Assembly: GCA_020846935.1 (NCBI GenBank) | Contig: JADLCY010000002.1 | Span: forward strand, 248,001-312,000 | DNA length: 64,000 bases | Source: Gemmatimonadaceae bacterium | Lineage (GTDB): Bacteria > Gemmatimonadota > Gemmatimonadetes > Gemmatimonadales > Gemmatimonadaceae | Direction: 5' to 3' | Shown here: positions 45,287 to 54,451 of the stretch, piece by piece | How the letters are laid out: every line of letters begins with the position of its first letter | Numbering within the stretch: position 1 is the stretch's first letter | Program-made: the position numbers and the translations under genes | The notes under the pieces: generated by a model | What the model saw: only the letters and a program-made list of their open reading frames with translations | Told to the model about the DNA's origin: nothing | Databases searched by the model: none

Positions 45287-45721
45287 CTAGCCAGCGACCT
45301 CGACCGATACATCCGGGCACGCCGCCGCCACGGTCCCGTAGAGCGGGCAGCGCTTCTGGAATTTCTGCACGAGCTGGACGGCGGTGTCGCGCGGGGTGTT
45401 GGCGATCCTGAACGTCACGGCCACCTGGTTGAACACCGTGAGATCGGCGCGCACGGGATGGTCGCGATCGACCATGCCACGGATCGTCGCGTGAATCGGG
45501 CCAATCGCGACACCATCCTCCTTCGCGATCACCTGCACGAGTTCCACTCCGCACGCGGCGACGCCGGCCAGAAAGCTTTCCGCGGGCGTCAGGGCTTCAC
45601 CGGGACACTGATTCTGTACCGGTCCGTCGATGACGAAGTGGTGCTGGCGCGCGTTGAGCAGCACACGACCGAAGGTGTCGGTCGTGGTCGCGTGGACGGT
45701 ATGTTCTCGGATGTTGCTCAT
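45287..45721 (-). CDS. OsmC-family protein
   Basis: 144 residues, OsmC/Ohr fold. The two catalytic cysteines are in ESFLAGVAACGVELVQVI (Cys57) and RCPLYGTVA (Cys125), as in the YhfA-type subgroup. Such proteins reduce organic hydroperoxides or serve as thiol-dependent detoxifiers; cytoplasmic. It follows the M14 peptidase gene on the same strand with an 18-base gap, so co-transcription is likely. Start is the ATG at 45721. Confidence 0.88.
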   Translation of the reverse strand: MSNIREHTVHATTTDTFGRVLLNARQHHFVIDGPVQNQCPGEALTPAESFLAGVAACGVELVQVIAKEDGVAIGPIHATIRGMVDRDHPVRADLTVFNQVAVTFRIANTPRDTAVQLVQKFQKRCPLYGTVAAACPDVSVEVAG

Positions 45722-45739
45722 GGGGAGAGTCGGGTAGGC

Positions 45740-48085
45740 CTACTGGGTGGTGGTGCGGCCGATGGCATCCCAGATCAGCGGGTAGGTCGCGTTGGTCTGC
45801 CCGCGATACTGCGGGCGGAATCCGAAGAGAACGACCTTGCCCTTGCCAACGGTAGCCTCGACCATCGCGGCCTTGCCGTTGAGCCGCTGACCACCAAGGA
45901 GCCAACCTGAAAGCAGCGGGTTGCCGGTCGCAGGATAGGTGAGTACGGCGGTCGCGCGCGTGGGATCGGTGATCTCGAACGCGGGAGAGTCCTCGAACCA
46001 GACGCCGAGCACGGGCGCGGTGAGCCCGCGCGCTGCGGGGTGTGCTGGAGTTGCCTCGGCGGCAAGGATCGATCCGGGCGCGTAGAAGTCCGTATTGCGG
46101 ACGCCGTTTAGGACGTTTCGCACGGGCAGTTTCATCGCGTCGATGGCGAAGAGGCTCGCGTCGTTGAATGTGAGGAGCGTACCGCCCTGTTCCACGAACT
46201 CGACGAGGGCGCGAGTTCCCGTTTCGCCGAGTCCACCGCGGACGGAGTCGGGGTAGGCGCTGGGCAGGCCGCGCGTGATGGCCGCGGCGGACTGGTCGGG
46301 GATGATGATCGCGTCGAAACGCGCGTTGAGGTTGCCCGCCTTGATATCGCGATCGACGAGACTGGTGAAGGGAATGCGATTCACATCAAAGACCCAACGG
46401 GTCCAGCCTTCGTCCATGGAGGCCGTGTAGCTCCGATAGATGCCGATGCGACGGCCGCGGTTCTCGGTGAGTCCTGCGACGCTGTAGTGCGGTTCGGGGA
46501 TCGCCGCGATGGGCGCGCTCGTGGCCGGGGCCGGGCCCATGACCGTCGCGACGTCGACGCCGAACAGCAGTGGGAGTGTGTGGGCGGTGACGTCGTACGG
46601 GCGCTTGGGCGGTCCGCCGGGATACTCCTTGAGGTCGGGGTAGCGCTGACGCTCGAGCAGGGCCTTGGCGTAGCTGCCGAAGTTCTGCCTGACGAGTACG
46701 GCGTAGCTCCCCGCGGGGTACGCCTTGCCATCGATGGTCGTCGGTGCGGTGGTCTCGCGAATCTCGACCTGGCCGTGTTGCAGCGTCCAGATCAACCGAT
46801 CACGCGCCTGCACATCACGCTGCATTTTCGGGACGATGAACGCCGATGGCACGGCGACGCCGTTGGCCCAGGGCGCGTGGTCGGCGAGCGCACGTTCGCC
46901 GAGGGCGGCATAGCTCTCGAGCCACATGCGGCGATCGCGAGCGGCAGCCGCGAGCATGGCCCAGGACGCGCTCGTCTGGTAGTCGACGATGTTGCCGATG
47001 CCCCACGTGCCACCGCGCCAGACGGCGGGATGATTCCAGCTCGCGACCTTGGCGTCGTAACCGCGTCCGGTGCCTAACGCCTGGAACGCGATGCTGATGG
47101 GCGTGGCCAGTCGGGCGCTCGCGGTCTCGGTGAGGATGCGGACGCCGCGGTGGTTGAGCGAATACTGGCGCGCCGGTGACCACTGGTCATACGACGCGTT
47201 GGTGGCGACGCCGGTCTTGCCTTCGGCGAGCAGGCGCCAGGCCATCTCCATGCCGAGCGCGTTGGTGCCGGCGGTGAGCACCGGGTCGATGTTGGGTTCG
47301 ACCGGGTCCATGTACGGCGGGATGAAGATGCGACCGGCGTTGGAGCCTTGCTGGTGGATGTCGTTGACGATCTGCGGGTTCCAGGGCGTGTAGAGCGAGT
47401 CGATGGTGTAGCGCGTTTCGGGCTGGGTGAAGGCGTACCAGTCGCGATTGTTGTCGTGGCCGGTGTAGTGGTGGTAGAGGTCCGGCGGCGACGAGCCTTC
47501 GGCCGGCGTGCCTAACGTGGCTCGGTACCAGTTGCCGACAATGTCGACGCCATCGGGGTTCTGCGACGGCACGAGCATGATGATGGTGTTCTGGAGGATC
47601 GCGCGTGTTTCCGCGGTGGTGCCACGAGCGAGTCGATCGGCCAGAAGCAATGGCGTGAGGAACCCGCCGACCTCGGTGGAGTGGATGCTCGAGGTGATGA
47701 GGATGATGGTCTTGCCCTCGTCCAACAGCTGGCTCTTTTCGGCGGCCGTGCGGAGGGACGGGTCCATGAGCCGGCGCTGGATGGCACGGTACTTCTCGAG
47801 GTTGCCGAGGTTGGCCGGGTCGGAAATGAAGGCCACGAGGAAGGGGCGTCCCTGGACGGTTTTCCCGAGCGTGCGGACGGACACGCGGGGCGAGGCGTTG
47901 TCGAGGGCGGTGAAGTACGCGGTGACCTGTTGCCAGCTGGGGAGCTTCCGATCGGCCCCGGGCTCGAAACCGAGGATGGAGGCGGGGGTGGGGACGCGCT
48001 CCTGGGCGGGGGTGGGGACGCGCTCCTGGGCGGGGAGCGGCGTCCCGAGCACCAGGAGCAGGACGAGGGGCAGTGTGTGGCGCAT
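45740..48085 (-). CDS. Secreted M14-family zinc carboxypeptidase-like protein
   Basis: 781 residues with a signal peptide (LPLVLLLVLGTPLPA, then QERVPTPA). M14 zinc ligands are visible: HSTEVGG (HxxE), and the third His in QIVNDIHQQGSN. VPSQNPDGVDIVGNW, HDNNRDWYAFTQPET and ILTETASARL carry the substrate-binding Arg region and the catalytic Glu. The C-terminal 350 residues (from about 430) have no peptidase motif and look like a glutamine-amidotransferase-like or beta domain. It trims peptides in the periplasm or outside. An 8-residue unit (QERVPTPA) is duplicated at the mature N-terminus. Confidence 0.9.
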   Translation of the reverse strand: MRHTLPLVLLLVLGTPLPAQERVPTPAQERVPTPASILGFEPGADRKLPSWQQVTAYFTALDNASPRVSVRTLGKTVQGRPFLVAFISDPANLGNLEKYRAIQRRLMDPSLRTAAEKSQLLDEGKTIILITSSIHSTEVGGFLTPLLLADRLARGTTAETRAILQNTIIMLVPSQNPDGVDIVGNWYRATLGTPAEGSSPPDLYHHYTGHDNNRDWYAFTQPETRYTIDSLYTPWNPQIVNDIHQQGSNAGRIFIPPYMDPVEPNIDPVLTAGTNALGMEMAWRLLAEGKTGVATNASYDQWSPARQYSLNHRGVRILTETASARLATPISIAFQALGTGRGYDAKVASWNHPAVWRGGTWGIGNIVDYQTSASWAMLAAAARDRRMWLESYAALGERALADHAPWANGVAVPSAFIVPKMQRDVQARDRLIWTLQHGQVEIRETTAPTTIDGKAYPAGSYAVLVRQNFGSYAKALLERQRYPDLKEYPGGPPKRPYDVTAHTLPLLFGVDVATVMGPAPATSAPIAAIPEPHYSVAGLTENRGRRIGIYRSYTASMDEGWTRWVFDVNRIPFTSLVDRDIKAGNLNARFDAIIIPDQSAAAITRGLPSAYPDSVRGGLGETGTRALVEFVEQGGTLLTFNDASLFAIDAMKLPVRNVLNGVRNTDFYAPGSILAAEATPAHPAARGLTAPVLGVWFEDSPAFEITDPTRATAVLTYPATGNPLLSGWLLGGQRLNGKAAMVEATVGKGKVVLFGFRPQYRGQTNATYPLIWDAIGRTTTQ
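47981..48028. repeat. 24-bp tandem duplication in the M14 gene
   Basis: Two identical 24-bp units (47981-48004 and 48005-48028), plus a partial third, encode QERVPTPA twice just after the signal peptide. The length is a multiple of three, so the frame is kept. Confidence 0.8.
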
Positions 48086-48377
48086 GTCTGACGGGCGTGG
48101 GTCGGGCGAAGCTGGTTGCCGGTTCCATGCGGGTCAATGCCGACCGCGTCCTTCACGTGACGCTGACGTGACGCGGCGCGCGAGGTTGGCTGAGGCTGGA
48201 GGGGATGTGGGGTGCGAGAGCGGCGCTGCGGCGTCCGCAACTGCGTGAGACCCCATCTCGACGGATGATCGACCTGCGCAACCGCGCAGGGCAGCTCTTG
48301 TACGAGATGGAACCATCCAAATGCACAGACACGAGAACCAACACGGAGTACATCGCACCCACGGTCCCGCAGCGCTC

Positions 48378-49283
48378 ATGCCCCGACGGACGGCGATCGG
48401 GACTCTGCTTGGCGCCGCGGCATCGCTGATCATGGTCAGCGCGTGCAACGATCAACTGCCAAACCAACCGATTCCGGTCACTGCGATGCCGGGCCTGCTG
48501 TCCGACGCTGGTGGTGCCGCGGGCACGACGTTCCGGGCATCGGGACGCGGCGTGATCGAGCTCAAGGATGAGAAGGGCGGGTGGAAGCGCGAGGTCTACC
48601 AGCCGTGGACCCTGGCGGCGACGATGGGGGCCGGGGGTGTGGCAGCACTCGATGTCGGCGCGTCGCCTGCGCTTCCCTCAGCGGGGACGGCTGCGACGAT
48701 CCAGAACTACCTCAGGTACCTGACGCCGATCGTCGCGGTCTCGGGCGATCGTCGGGCCGCGGCGTTCTTCGAAGGATTCAGCCGCAAGTCGATCGACTCT
48801 GCCGGTAAGGTGGTCGAGATTCGAGGAGTGGCGGACAACTCCGGAAAGCCGCTCTCCGAGATCCAGGTGCTCCATGACGGGGTTCTGATCTCCCGGGTCC
48901 GGCTGACGTGGGCAACGGAGGCCGGCGGGTACATCCTTGTGAAGCAGGTCGCCTCACTGCATCGGGGCCGGCAGGCCGAGCCGTTTGCGGTGATGACCGC
49001 CGAGATCAAGTACAGTGAAATCAGTCCGGCCGGGATGGCCGCCCGGGCGGCTCGGTTGCTTCAGCGGTACGCGATCGCGGCCGGCTTGCCCGCGACGGCG
49101 TTCGCCCAGAGTTGCGCACGCGGCGTGTTGGATGCCACACTCGGGTTCGCGGGACTCATCGTCACCGCCCCCGCCGCCGGTTCCAATCCGGCAACCGCCG
49201 TCATGTGGGTCATCGGATGGGTGAAGTGGACCGAAGTGCTGTACGACGCCGTGGATGCCTGCGACGACGCGCGTCAGGAATAA
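48378..49283 (+). CDS. Lipoprotein of unknown function
   Basis: 301 residues. The basic N-terminus and hydrophobic core end in SLIMVSAC then NDQL, a good lipobox. A central part (ELKDEKGGWKREVYQPWTL, FFEGFSRKSIDSAGKVVEIRGV, EIQVLHDGVLISRVRLTW) looks beta-rich. The C-terminal 60 residues include a hydrophobic helix (LDATLGFAGLIVTAPAAG) and a cysteine pair (QSCARG, DACDDA). I do not recognise a family. The start at 48378 is the ATG directly before the signal; an upstream ATG adds a His-rich leader. It is followed after 18 bases by a small membrane protein. Confidence 0.7.
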   Translation: MPRRTAIGTLLGAAASLIMVSACNDQLPNQPIPVTAMPGLLSDAGGAAGTTFRASGRGVIELKDEKGGWKREVYQPWTLAATMGAGGVAALDVGASPALPSAGTAATIQNYLRYLTPIVAVSGDRRAAAFFEGFSRKSIDSAGKVVEIRGVADNSGKPLSEIQVLHDGVLISRVRLTWATEAGGYILVKQVASLHRGRQAEPFAVMTAEIKYSEISPAGMAARAARLLQRYAIAAGLPATAFAQSCARGVLDATLGFAGLIVTAPAAGSNPATAVMWVIGWVKWTEVLYDAVDACDDARQE

Positions 49284-49301
49284 CCCGGAGGAGTCAACTC
49301 G

Positions 49302-49631
49302 ATGGCTGGCGAACAAGTCCTGGACCGGTTTCAGCTCATACTCGCGTGGATCACGATCGCACTTTCTGCGCTCACGTTTGTTTGGGTGATCCTGCGCATC
49401 ATGCGCACGACGCGGGGGCCGTACTACACCGAGTTCAACATCATCGTTGGACTGACCGGGTGTACGCTCTCCGTACTCAAGTACCTCGTGACTCCCGAAG
49501 CGCGCGGCGTCCTCGAGACACTGAGCGTGATCGGCCACTACATGTGGCTGGCATCGTGTGCGGTCGCGGTCGCGCTGCACCGGGCGGCGCCCGCTCAACC
49601 CCTTGGCTCTGAACGCACGCACGTGGGATAG
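49302..49631 (+). CDS. Small membrane protein of unknown function
   Basis: 109 residues with three hydrophobic segments (FQLILAWITIALSALTFVWVIL, FNIIVGLTGCTLSVLKYLV, YMWLASCAVAVALH). GGAGGAG lies upstream of the ATG. It starts 18 bases after the lipoprotein gene and is probably expressed with it. No family recognised. A strong terminator follows. Confidence 0.7.
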   Translation: MAGEQVLDRFQLILAWITIALSALTFVWVILRIMRTTRGPYYTEFNIIVGLTGCTLSVLKYLVTPEARGVLETLSVIGHYMWLASCAVAVALHRAAPAQPLGSERTHVG

Positions 49632-49637
49632 AAAAGA

Positions 49638-49669
49638 CGCGCGGCGCAGGAGTCATCCTGCGCCGCGCG
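49638..49669. terminator. Bidirectional terminator between convergent genes
   Basis: 14-bp perfect stem (49638-49651 with 49656-49669) around a GTCA loop. On the minus strand it is followed by TCTTTTC, a good U-tract for the Ig-repeat gene. On the plus strand it follows the small membrane protein stop directly. Confidence 0.85.
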
Positions 49670-49689
49670 CCCTCGGTGTCAGCTCGCCG

Positions 49690-52656
49690 CTACGGCACCA
49701 CCACGGTGATCCCTCGTGCCCCGATCCGCAGCTGGTCACCGGCCTGCGGACGCGGCGCGACGATGCCCGTCCCCGTCCAACCCAGGCCCGAGACACGCAG
49801 GTCATTGGTCCCGGCCGACAGCCTCGACGCGGTCGGGAAACCGGTCAGCGCTGCCAGGGCAGGCATCGACAGGTCAAACCCCTGCAGCTGCGCCGAGTTG
49901 GTCAGCCACTGCCCGGTCGCCACCAGGCGATATGAGTTGCCGGTCGCCGTCGGCAGGTTCACGAACAGCTCCACCGCGTTGCGGATCCCCTGTGGCAGGG
50001 TGTTGGCCTGCACGCGATAGCGGGAATCGCCAAAGCTGCCGATCGGCGTCACTGCGATCAGATCCATTTCCGGCCCCATCGCCAGGTTCGTATTGGCCAC
50101 CGGACCCACGTACTGCAGCAGCGAGCGGAAGTCGTTCGCTCCACCGCCGGTCGGCGTCGCGATCGCGAGCAGCCCGTGCACGTCCCCCGAGAGGAACTTC
50201 GACGCGGGGACGCCCGACCAGAGCCGCGATGACGCCGTGCTCGGGCTCTCATCGAGGCCAAACAGGCCGGCCTGTCCGTTCCCGGTGAAGAACACCGAAT
50301 TGAGAACCAGCGTCTGCGCCAGCGAATTCGCGATGTTCGCGGTGGCGACGGCCGGCACGAATGCATTGGCGCCCTCGAAGTCGGCCACCGTGCCAAGTGT
50401 CCCGCCGTTCGCGACGTTCAGGTTGCGAAGCACGAGGCCCTTCTCGAAGCCTTCCGATGCCGAGAAGCGCGTGCCGACGAGATCCACGGCGCGCGAGGGT
50501 ACACCCGTGAACGTCAGCGGCGACGTCGTCGCGCCACCCACGAAAGACTGGCTCACGCCCCCCATCGAAAGCGTGGCCACCTGCCCCGCCCCGACCCCCG
50601 CCACGTTCACGAGGTTGGTCTTGGTGTCCACGACCGTGGTGCAGAGATCCTGCCCGAGTGCGCTCATCTCGGACTTCGCCAGGAAGTAGACGAAGGTGTC
50701 GTACACATCGACGTTGCCGGCAAAGGCCAGCGTCCGGGAGAGTGTGGCCTGCCGCGACGAAACGCGCACCGCGTCACGTTGCTGCTGGAGTGCAAAGGTC
50801 TGCAACAGTCGGTTGCGACGCAGTGAGAACCCGGACGCCACGCGCGGCGTCGTCACGACACGCTTGGTGATGAACGCGACGCCACCGCGATCTGACACGA
50901 GGTCGAAGTAGTACTTGCTCACCGTCCCGGCCGTGACGGGCGTGACCGGCGTCCACGTCCCGGTGCTGTCCTGCACCGCAAAGAACACGGGCGTGCGCGC
51001 CGGATCGCAGAAGGTGAACGACAGCGAGCCGGTACCGGCCGCGGTCACGTTCACCGGCACCTGGAGCGTGGCGGCAGTGATTCCCGTACCGGCGCCGGTC
51101 AGCGTCACGACGTGGCGCCCCGCGGGCGCGGTGGCGTTGGCGGTGACCGTCATGACGCTCGAGGTTCCGGTCGCCGGGTTCGGCGCAAAGGACACGGCCA
51201 GCCCGGTCGGCGCGCTCGCCGAGAAGGTGACGTCGCCGGCAAAGTTGTTTCGCGCGATCGCAACGGTCGTGGAGACCTGCGCGCCCTGGAACACCGACAC
51301 GGACTCCGGCGCCGCCGAGAGCGTGATCGATTGCGGTGCGGCGGTCACGGTCAGGGTGATCGGCAGCGTGCGATCGGCGAGGCCGGTGGCCACGCCGCGC
51401 GCGGTGAGGTTGTAGGTGCCGGCCGCGACAGACGTCGCGACGGAGAGGGTGAGCTGCGATGCGCTGGTGGTGGTGCTGGCCGGCGCGAACGTCGCGGTGA
51501 TGCCCGCCGGCGGTGCGTCGAGCGCTAACGCCACGGCGCCGGTGAAGTTGGTGCGCGCGATCGCGATCGCGCTCGTGCCGGACTGGCCGCCCTGGACGGT
51601 GAGCGCTGCTGGCGTGGCGGTCAGTGCGTACGCGGGCGCCGGGAGTGCGACGTTCACGGTGAGCGTTGCGGTGCGCTCGGTGACGCCGGTCCCGTTCGCA
51701 CGCACCGTTGCGGTGTACGCGCCCGCCGGCACGTTCTGCGCGACCGCGACCGTGAGCACGCTGGCGTTCCCGCCCGTGGCGCCAGGAACAAAGCTGCCGG
51801 TGATGCCGGGGTGTGGCGCATCGAAGGCAAAGTTGACTCCATCACCGTAGTTCGTGCGGACGAGCGTGACGTTGGCCGTTGCGGACGCACCGGTGGTGAT
51901 CGTGAGCGCCGTCGGCGCCACGCTCAGCGCGAAGCTCGGCTCCGCCGAGACCGTGAGGTTGAACGTGGCCGTGCGGTCGGTCATGCCTGACGATTGGGCC
52001 CGCACTGTTACGGGATACGTGCCAAGCACCACCGTCGGTCCAACGGTGAGCTGTAGCCCTGAGGTTGTTCCCGTGACCTGAGATGGCGTAAAGACTCCGC
52101 TCACGCCAGGCGGCTGATCCTCGATGGAGAGGAGCACCGGCGCGGCGAAGTTGGTGCGTGTGAGCGTCACCACCGCGCCCCCGGTGCCGTTCTGGTTTAC
52201 GGTCTGGGACGTCGGCGTGACCGCGATCGTGTAGCTCGGTGGCAACACGACCGTGAGCGACGCTGCGGTGGTCTTTGCGACACCGGCTTTGGACGTTGCG
52301 GTGACGGTGATCGTATAGATGCCTGGTGCGACCGTCGTACCCACCTGGACGGCCATTGTCGCCGTGGCCGAACCCAGGGTCGGCGCTGGGAGCGGGCCCG
52401 GGGGGAAGGTGATCGTCACCCCGGTTGGCGCGCCGGTGGCGCTGAACGTGAACTCCGACGCCGGGCCGGAGGTGATCGTCGCCCGCACGTTGAGCAGGAC
52501 GTTTTCTCCTTGCCGAGCCGTGACCGCGCTGGTGACCATGGCCACGGTGAACTCCGTGGGCTGGGGCGCATTCGAACCATCGCCTCCGCACGCCGCGAGC
52601 ACCGGCAGCAGCATGACGGCGAGGCGTGCGTGCGACGGGCGGGAGAACCAACGCAT
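49690..52656 (-). CDS. Large Ig-repeat lipoprotein, paralogue B
   Basis: 988 residues. Lipobox MLLPVLAAC then GGDG. Five Ig-like repeats of about 90 residues follow (TEFTVAMVTSAVTARQGENV; SYTIAVTPTSQTVNQNGTG; SFALSVAPTALTITTGASA; AYALTATPAALTVQGGQSG; SITLSAAPESVSVFQGAQV). The 450-residue C-terminal region opens SFTFCDPARTPVFFAVQDST and shares blocks with paralogue A, for example SKFLSGDVHGLLAIATP and GLGWTGTGIVAPRPQAGD. No known catalytic motif. The ATG at 52656 is preceded by GAAGGAG. The coding sequence is GC-rich like its neighbours. Confidence 0.82.
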   Translation of the reverse strand: MRWFSRPSHARLAVMLLPVLAACGGDGSNAPQPTEFTVAMVTSAVTARQGENVLLNVRATITSGPASEFTFSATGAPTGVTITFPPGPLPAPTLGSATATMAVQVGTTVAPGIYTITVTATSKAGVAKTTAASLTVVLPPSYTIAVTPTSQTVNQNGTGGAVVTLTRTNFAAPVLLSIEDQPPGVSGVFTPSQVTGTTSGLQLTVGPTVVLGTYPVTVRAQSSGMTDRTATFNLTVSAEPSFALSVAPTALTITTGASATANVTLVRTNYGDGVNFAFDAPHPGITGSFVPGATGGNASVLTVAVAQNVPAGAYTATVRANGTGVTERTATLTVNVALPAPAYALTATPAALTVQGGQSGTSAIAIARTNFTGAVALALDAPPAGITATFAPASTTTSASQLTLSVATSVAAGTYNLTARGVATGLADRTLPITLTVTAAPQSITLSAAPESVSVFQGAQVSTTVAIARNNFAGDVTFSASAPTGLAVSFAPNPATGTSSVMTVTANATAPAGRHVVTLTGAGTGITAATLQVPVNVTAAGTGSLSFTFCDPARTPVFFAVQDSTGTWTPVTPVTAGTVSKYYFDLVSDRGGVAFITKRVVTTPRVASGFSLRRNRLLQTFALQQQRDAVRVSSRQATLSRTLAFAGNVDVYDTFVYFLAKSEMSALGQDLCTTVVDTKTNLVNVAGVGAGQVATLSMGGVSQSFVGGATTSPLTFTGVPSRAVDLVGTRFSASEGFEKGLVLRNLNVANGGTLGTVADFEGANAFVPAVATANIANSLAQTLVLNSVFFTGNGQAGLFGLDESPSTASSRLWSGVPASKFLSGDVHGLLAIATPTGGGANDFRSLLQYVGPVANTNLAMGPEMDLIAVTPIGSFGDSRYRVQANTLPQGIRNAVELFVNLPTATGNSYRLVATGQWLTNSAQLQGFDLSMPALAALTGFPTASRLSAGTNDLRVSGLGWTGTGIVAPRPQAGDQLRIGARGITVVVP

Positions 52657-53051
52657 GGAGGCGACTCCTTCTGGTGTGTAGTGTCAGACCGCAGAGCTTG
52701 GCTCAACGAGTGCCCTGCTTGCCGTGACCCAAGCTACACTGCGAGGTCGTGACAGGCGGACCGGCAGGCGGGCATGCGTCTGCCTGACGAGCCGGGCATC
52801 GACAGCGCCGATGCTCGGCACGCCGCTCTGCCTCATGCCCTGACACCGCGCGCCCTGCGGCCGCGTGTGCGACGCGGTGCGACCGTTGCCCGCGCACGGA
52901 GGCCCCGACCATTGGCGTCGACGCACGCAGATCGACGACCCGGTCTCCGACAGCAGCTCGGCGTATCGCTGTCCCACCACGAAGAACGGCCCAGATCGCC
53001 GAGGGGGATCTGGACCGTTATCTCTCTCTGTTGCAACGAGTTGGAACGACA
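52657..53051. other. Intergenic stretch between paralogue B and tRNA-Asn
   Basis: About 395 bases. It holds the promoter region of the Ig-repeat gene and the tRNA terminator at 52985-53019. No gene seen. Confidence 0.55.
52985..53019 (-). terminator. Terminator of tRNA-Asn
   Basis: On the minus strand, a 13-bp stem (53007-53019 with 52985-52997, one U-G pair) with a 9-base loop lies 32 bases after the tRNA. CTTC follows. Confidence 0.65.
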
Positions 53052-53124
53052 CTGGGGCGGCTGGATTCGAACCAGCGACTTCCTGATTAACAGTCAGGCG
53101 CTCTGCCAGCTGAGCTACACCCCA
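53052..53124 (-). tRNA. tRNA-Asn (anticodon GUU)
   Basis: 73 nucleotides folding as a clean cloverleaf: 7-bp acceptor stem (TGGGGTG with CGCCCCA, one G-T), D-arm GCTC...GAGC and anticodon stem CCTGA/TCAGG with loop CTGTTAA. The anticodon is GTT (Asn). The T-arm is CTGG TTCGAAT CCAG, and discriminator base G73 is usual for tRNA-Asn. CCA is not encoded. Confidence 0.97.
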
Positions 53125-53182
53125 TCACCGGATTGCGGCGAGCGGGTAATCTCTCGACCGCGACCCGCGGAATCAACCGGCG

Positions 53183-53912
53183 ATGCTGCACCGGAGGTAT
53201 CGGCGCGCTACGGCTTTCCCGGACCTGCAGACACCCAGCGATGCGCGCACGCACGCTCGCGCCCGCTTCGGCGGCTCTCCACATGTACGCACCCCGGACC
53301 ACATCGAACGCGGACTCAGGTCCTGGGAGCAGCAGGTTGTCGATGCGTACTTCGATCGGTCCGGATCCCTCCTTCTCGGGTCGGCCGGTGGGGGGCGCGA
53401 GGTGGTCGGCCTGCGGCGGCTCGGTTACGACGTGGACGCGTTCGAGTGCCACCCCGACCTGGTCACGTATGCCAACGCGCTGCTCGAGCGGCTCGGGTTG
53501 GGCGGCACGGTGACGCTGGCCGCTCGCGACGAATGCCCGAACATGGGTCGGCCGTACGGAGAGGCAATCGTTGGTTGGGGTGGCTACATGCTCATCCGAT
53601 CACGCGAACGGCGGGTGCCTGCGACAGGTCGCTACGCACCTCGTGCCCGGAGCGCCGCTGCTGGTGTCCTTTTTCGCGCTGGAGGCCGAGTTCGACCGCT
53701 TCCGTCACGTCGCCCGCATGGCCAACGCCCTACGGCCGCTGCTCGGCGGGCCACGCGTCGAGGTGGGCGACTACCTCGTGCCAAACCTCGTGCACTGCTT
53801 CCGACGCGATGAACTCGCGGACGAACTCCGCGAAGCGGGATTCGAGCTCGTGTACTGGAACGCACAACCATACGGCCACGCCGTCGCTCGCCTGACGGAT
53901 TCGCGAGCCTAG
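53183..53912 (+). pseudogene. SAM-dependent methyltransferase-like gene with an internal frameshift
   Basis: The first frame (53183 to about 53614) encodes LLLGSAGGGREVVGLRRLGYDVDAFECHPDL, a Rossmann SAM-binding start, then GEAIVGWGGYMLI. The natural continuation (CLRQVATHLVPGAPLLVSFF, then LREAGFELVYWNAQPYGHAV) is in another frame, starting near 53616. One extra G in the GGG run at 53613-53615 (codons CGG CGG, then G TGC CTG) explains the shift. It is either a real disabled gene or a base-calling error. Methyltransferases of this pattern are seen in related bacteria. The start is uncertain. Confidence 0.78.
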
Positions 53913-54451
53913 GCGTCGGCACGCGTGCTCAACCGCTTGCGGTACTTCGCGAGCTTGGGAGCGATCACGAACGCGCAGTAGGGCTGCGACGTGTGCTGCC
54001 GGTAGTAGTTCTGGTGGTACTCCTCCGCCGGATAGAACTCCGGCAGCGGCCGAATCTCGGTGACGATGGGGTCGCGAAACACCTGCTCACGCGTCAGTTC
54101 GTCGATGACGGAGCGTGCGGTCGCAACCTGCATATCATCGTGCGTGAAGATCACGGATCGATATTGCGGACCCACATCGTTGCCCTGCCGGTCCACCGTC
54201 GTCGGGTCGTGCGTCGCAAAGAAGGTCTCGAGAATCTCGCGATAGCTGACCTTCCCGGAATCAAAGCTCACCTGCACCACCTCGGCGTGGCCCGTTCCCT
54301 TGCCGCACACCTGTTCGTAGGTCGGATGCGGAACGTGGCCACCCGCGTAGCCCGAGACGATGCCCGTCACCCCGGGCATTTCCTGATAGACCGCCTCGAG
54401 GCACCAGAAACACCCGCCACCGAGCGTGGCCACTTCCTGTTGATTGGTCAT
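53909..54451 (-). CDS. msrA: Peptide-methionine (S)-S-oxide reductase
   Basis: 180 residues. The catalytic GCFWC box (Cys14) lies near the N-terminus in ATLGGGCFWCLEAVYQ. GVTGIVSGYAGGHVPHPTYEQVCGKGTGHAEVVQV and FFATHDPTTVDRQGNDVGPQYRSVIF are both diagnostic of MsrA. It repairs oxidised methionine. The ATG at 54451 gives the family N-terminus; a longer in-frame start adds a non-conserved leader. The stop overlaps the end of the convergent methyltransferase gene by 4 bases. Confidence 0.95.
   Translation of the reverse strand: MTNQQEVATLGGGCFWCLEAVYQEMPGVTGIVSGYAGGHVPHPTYEQVCGKGTGHAEVVQVSFDSGKVSYREILETFFATHDPTTVDRQGNDVGPQYRSVIFTHDDMQVATARSVIDELTREQVFRDPIVTEIRPLPEFYPAEEYHQNYYRQHTSQPYCAFVIAPKLAKYRKRLSTRADA

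Noticed and set aside
47981-48028. Possible CRISPR-like or microsatellite array in the M14 gene
   Set aside because: Only two units with no spacer; it is a simple in-frame tandem duplication.
42134-52656. Composite transposon suggested by two long homologous genes
   Set aside because: The copies are diverged paralogues in direct orientation without transposase, terminal inverted repeats or target duplication.
53125-53182. Prophage or island attachment site next to tRNA-Asn
   Set aside because: No integrase, no repeated tRNA 3' end and normal composition on both sides.
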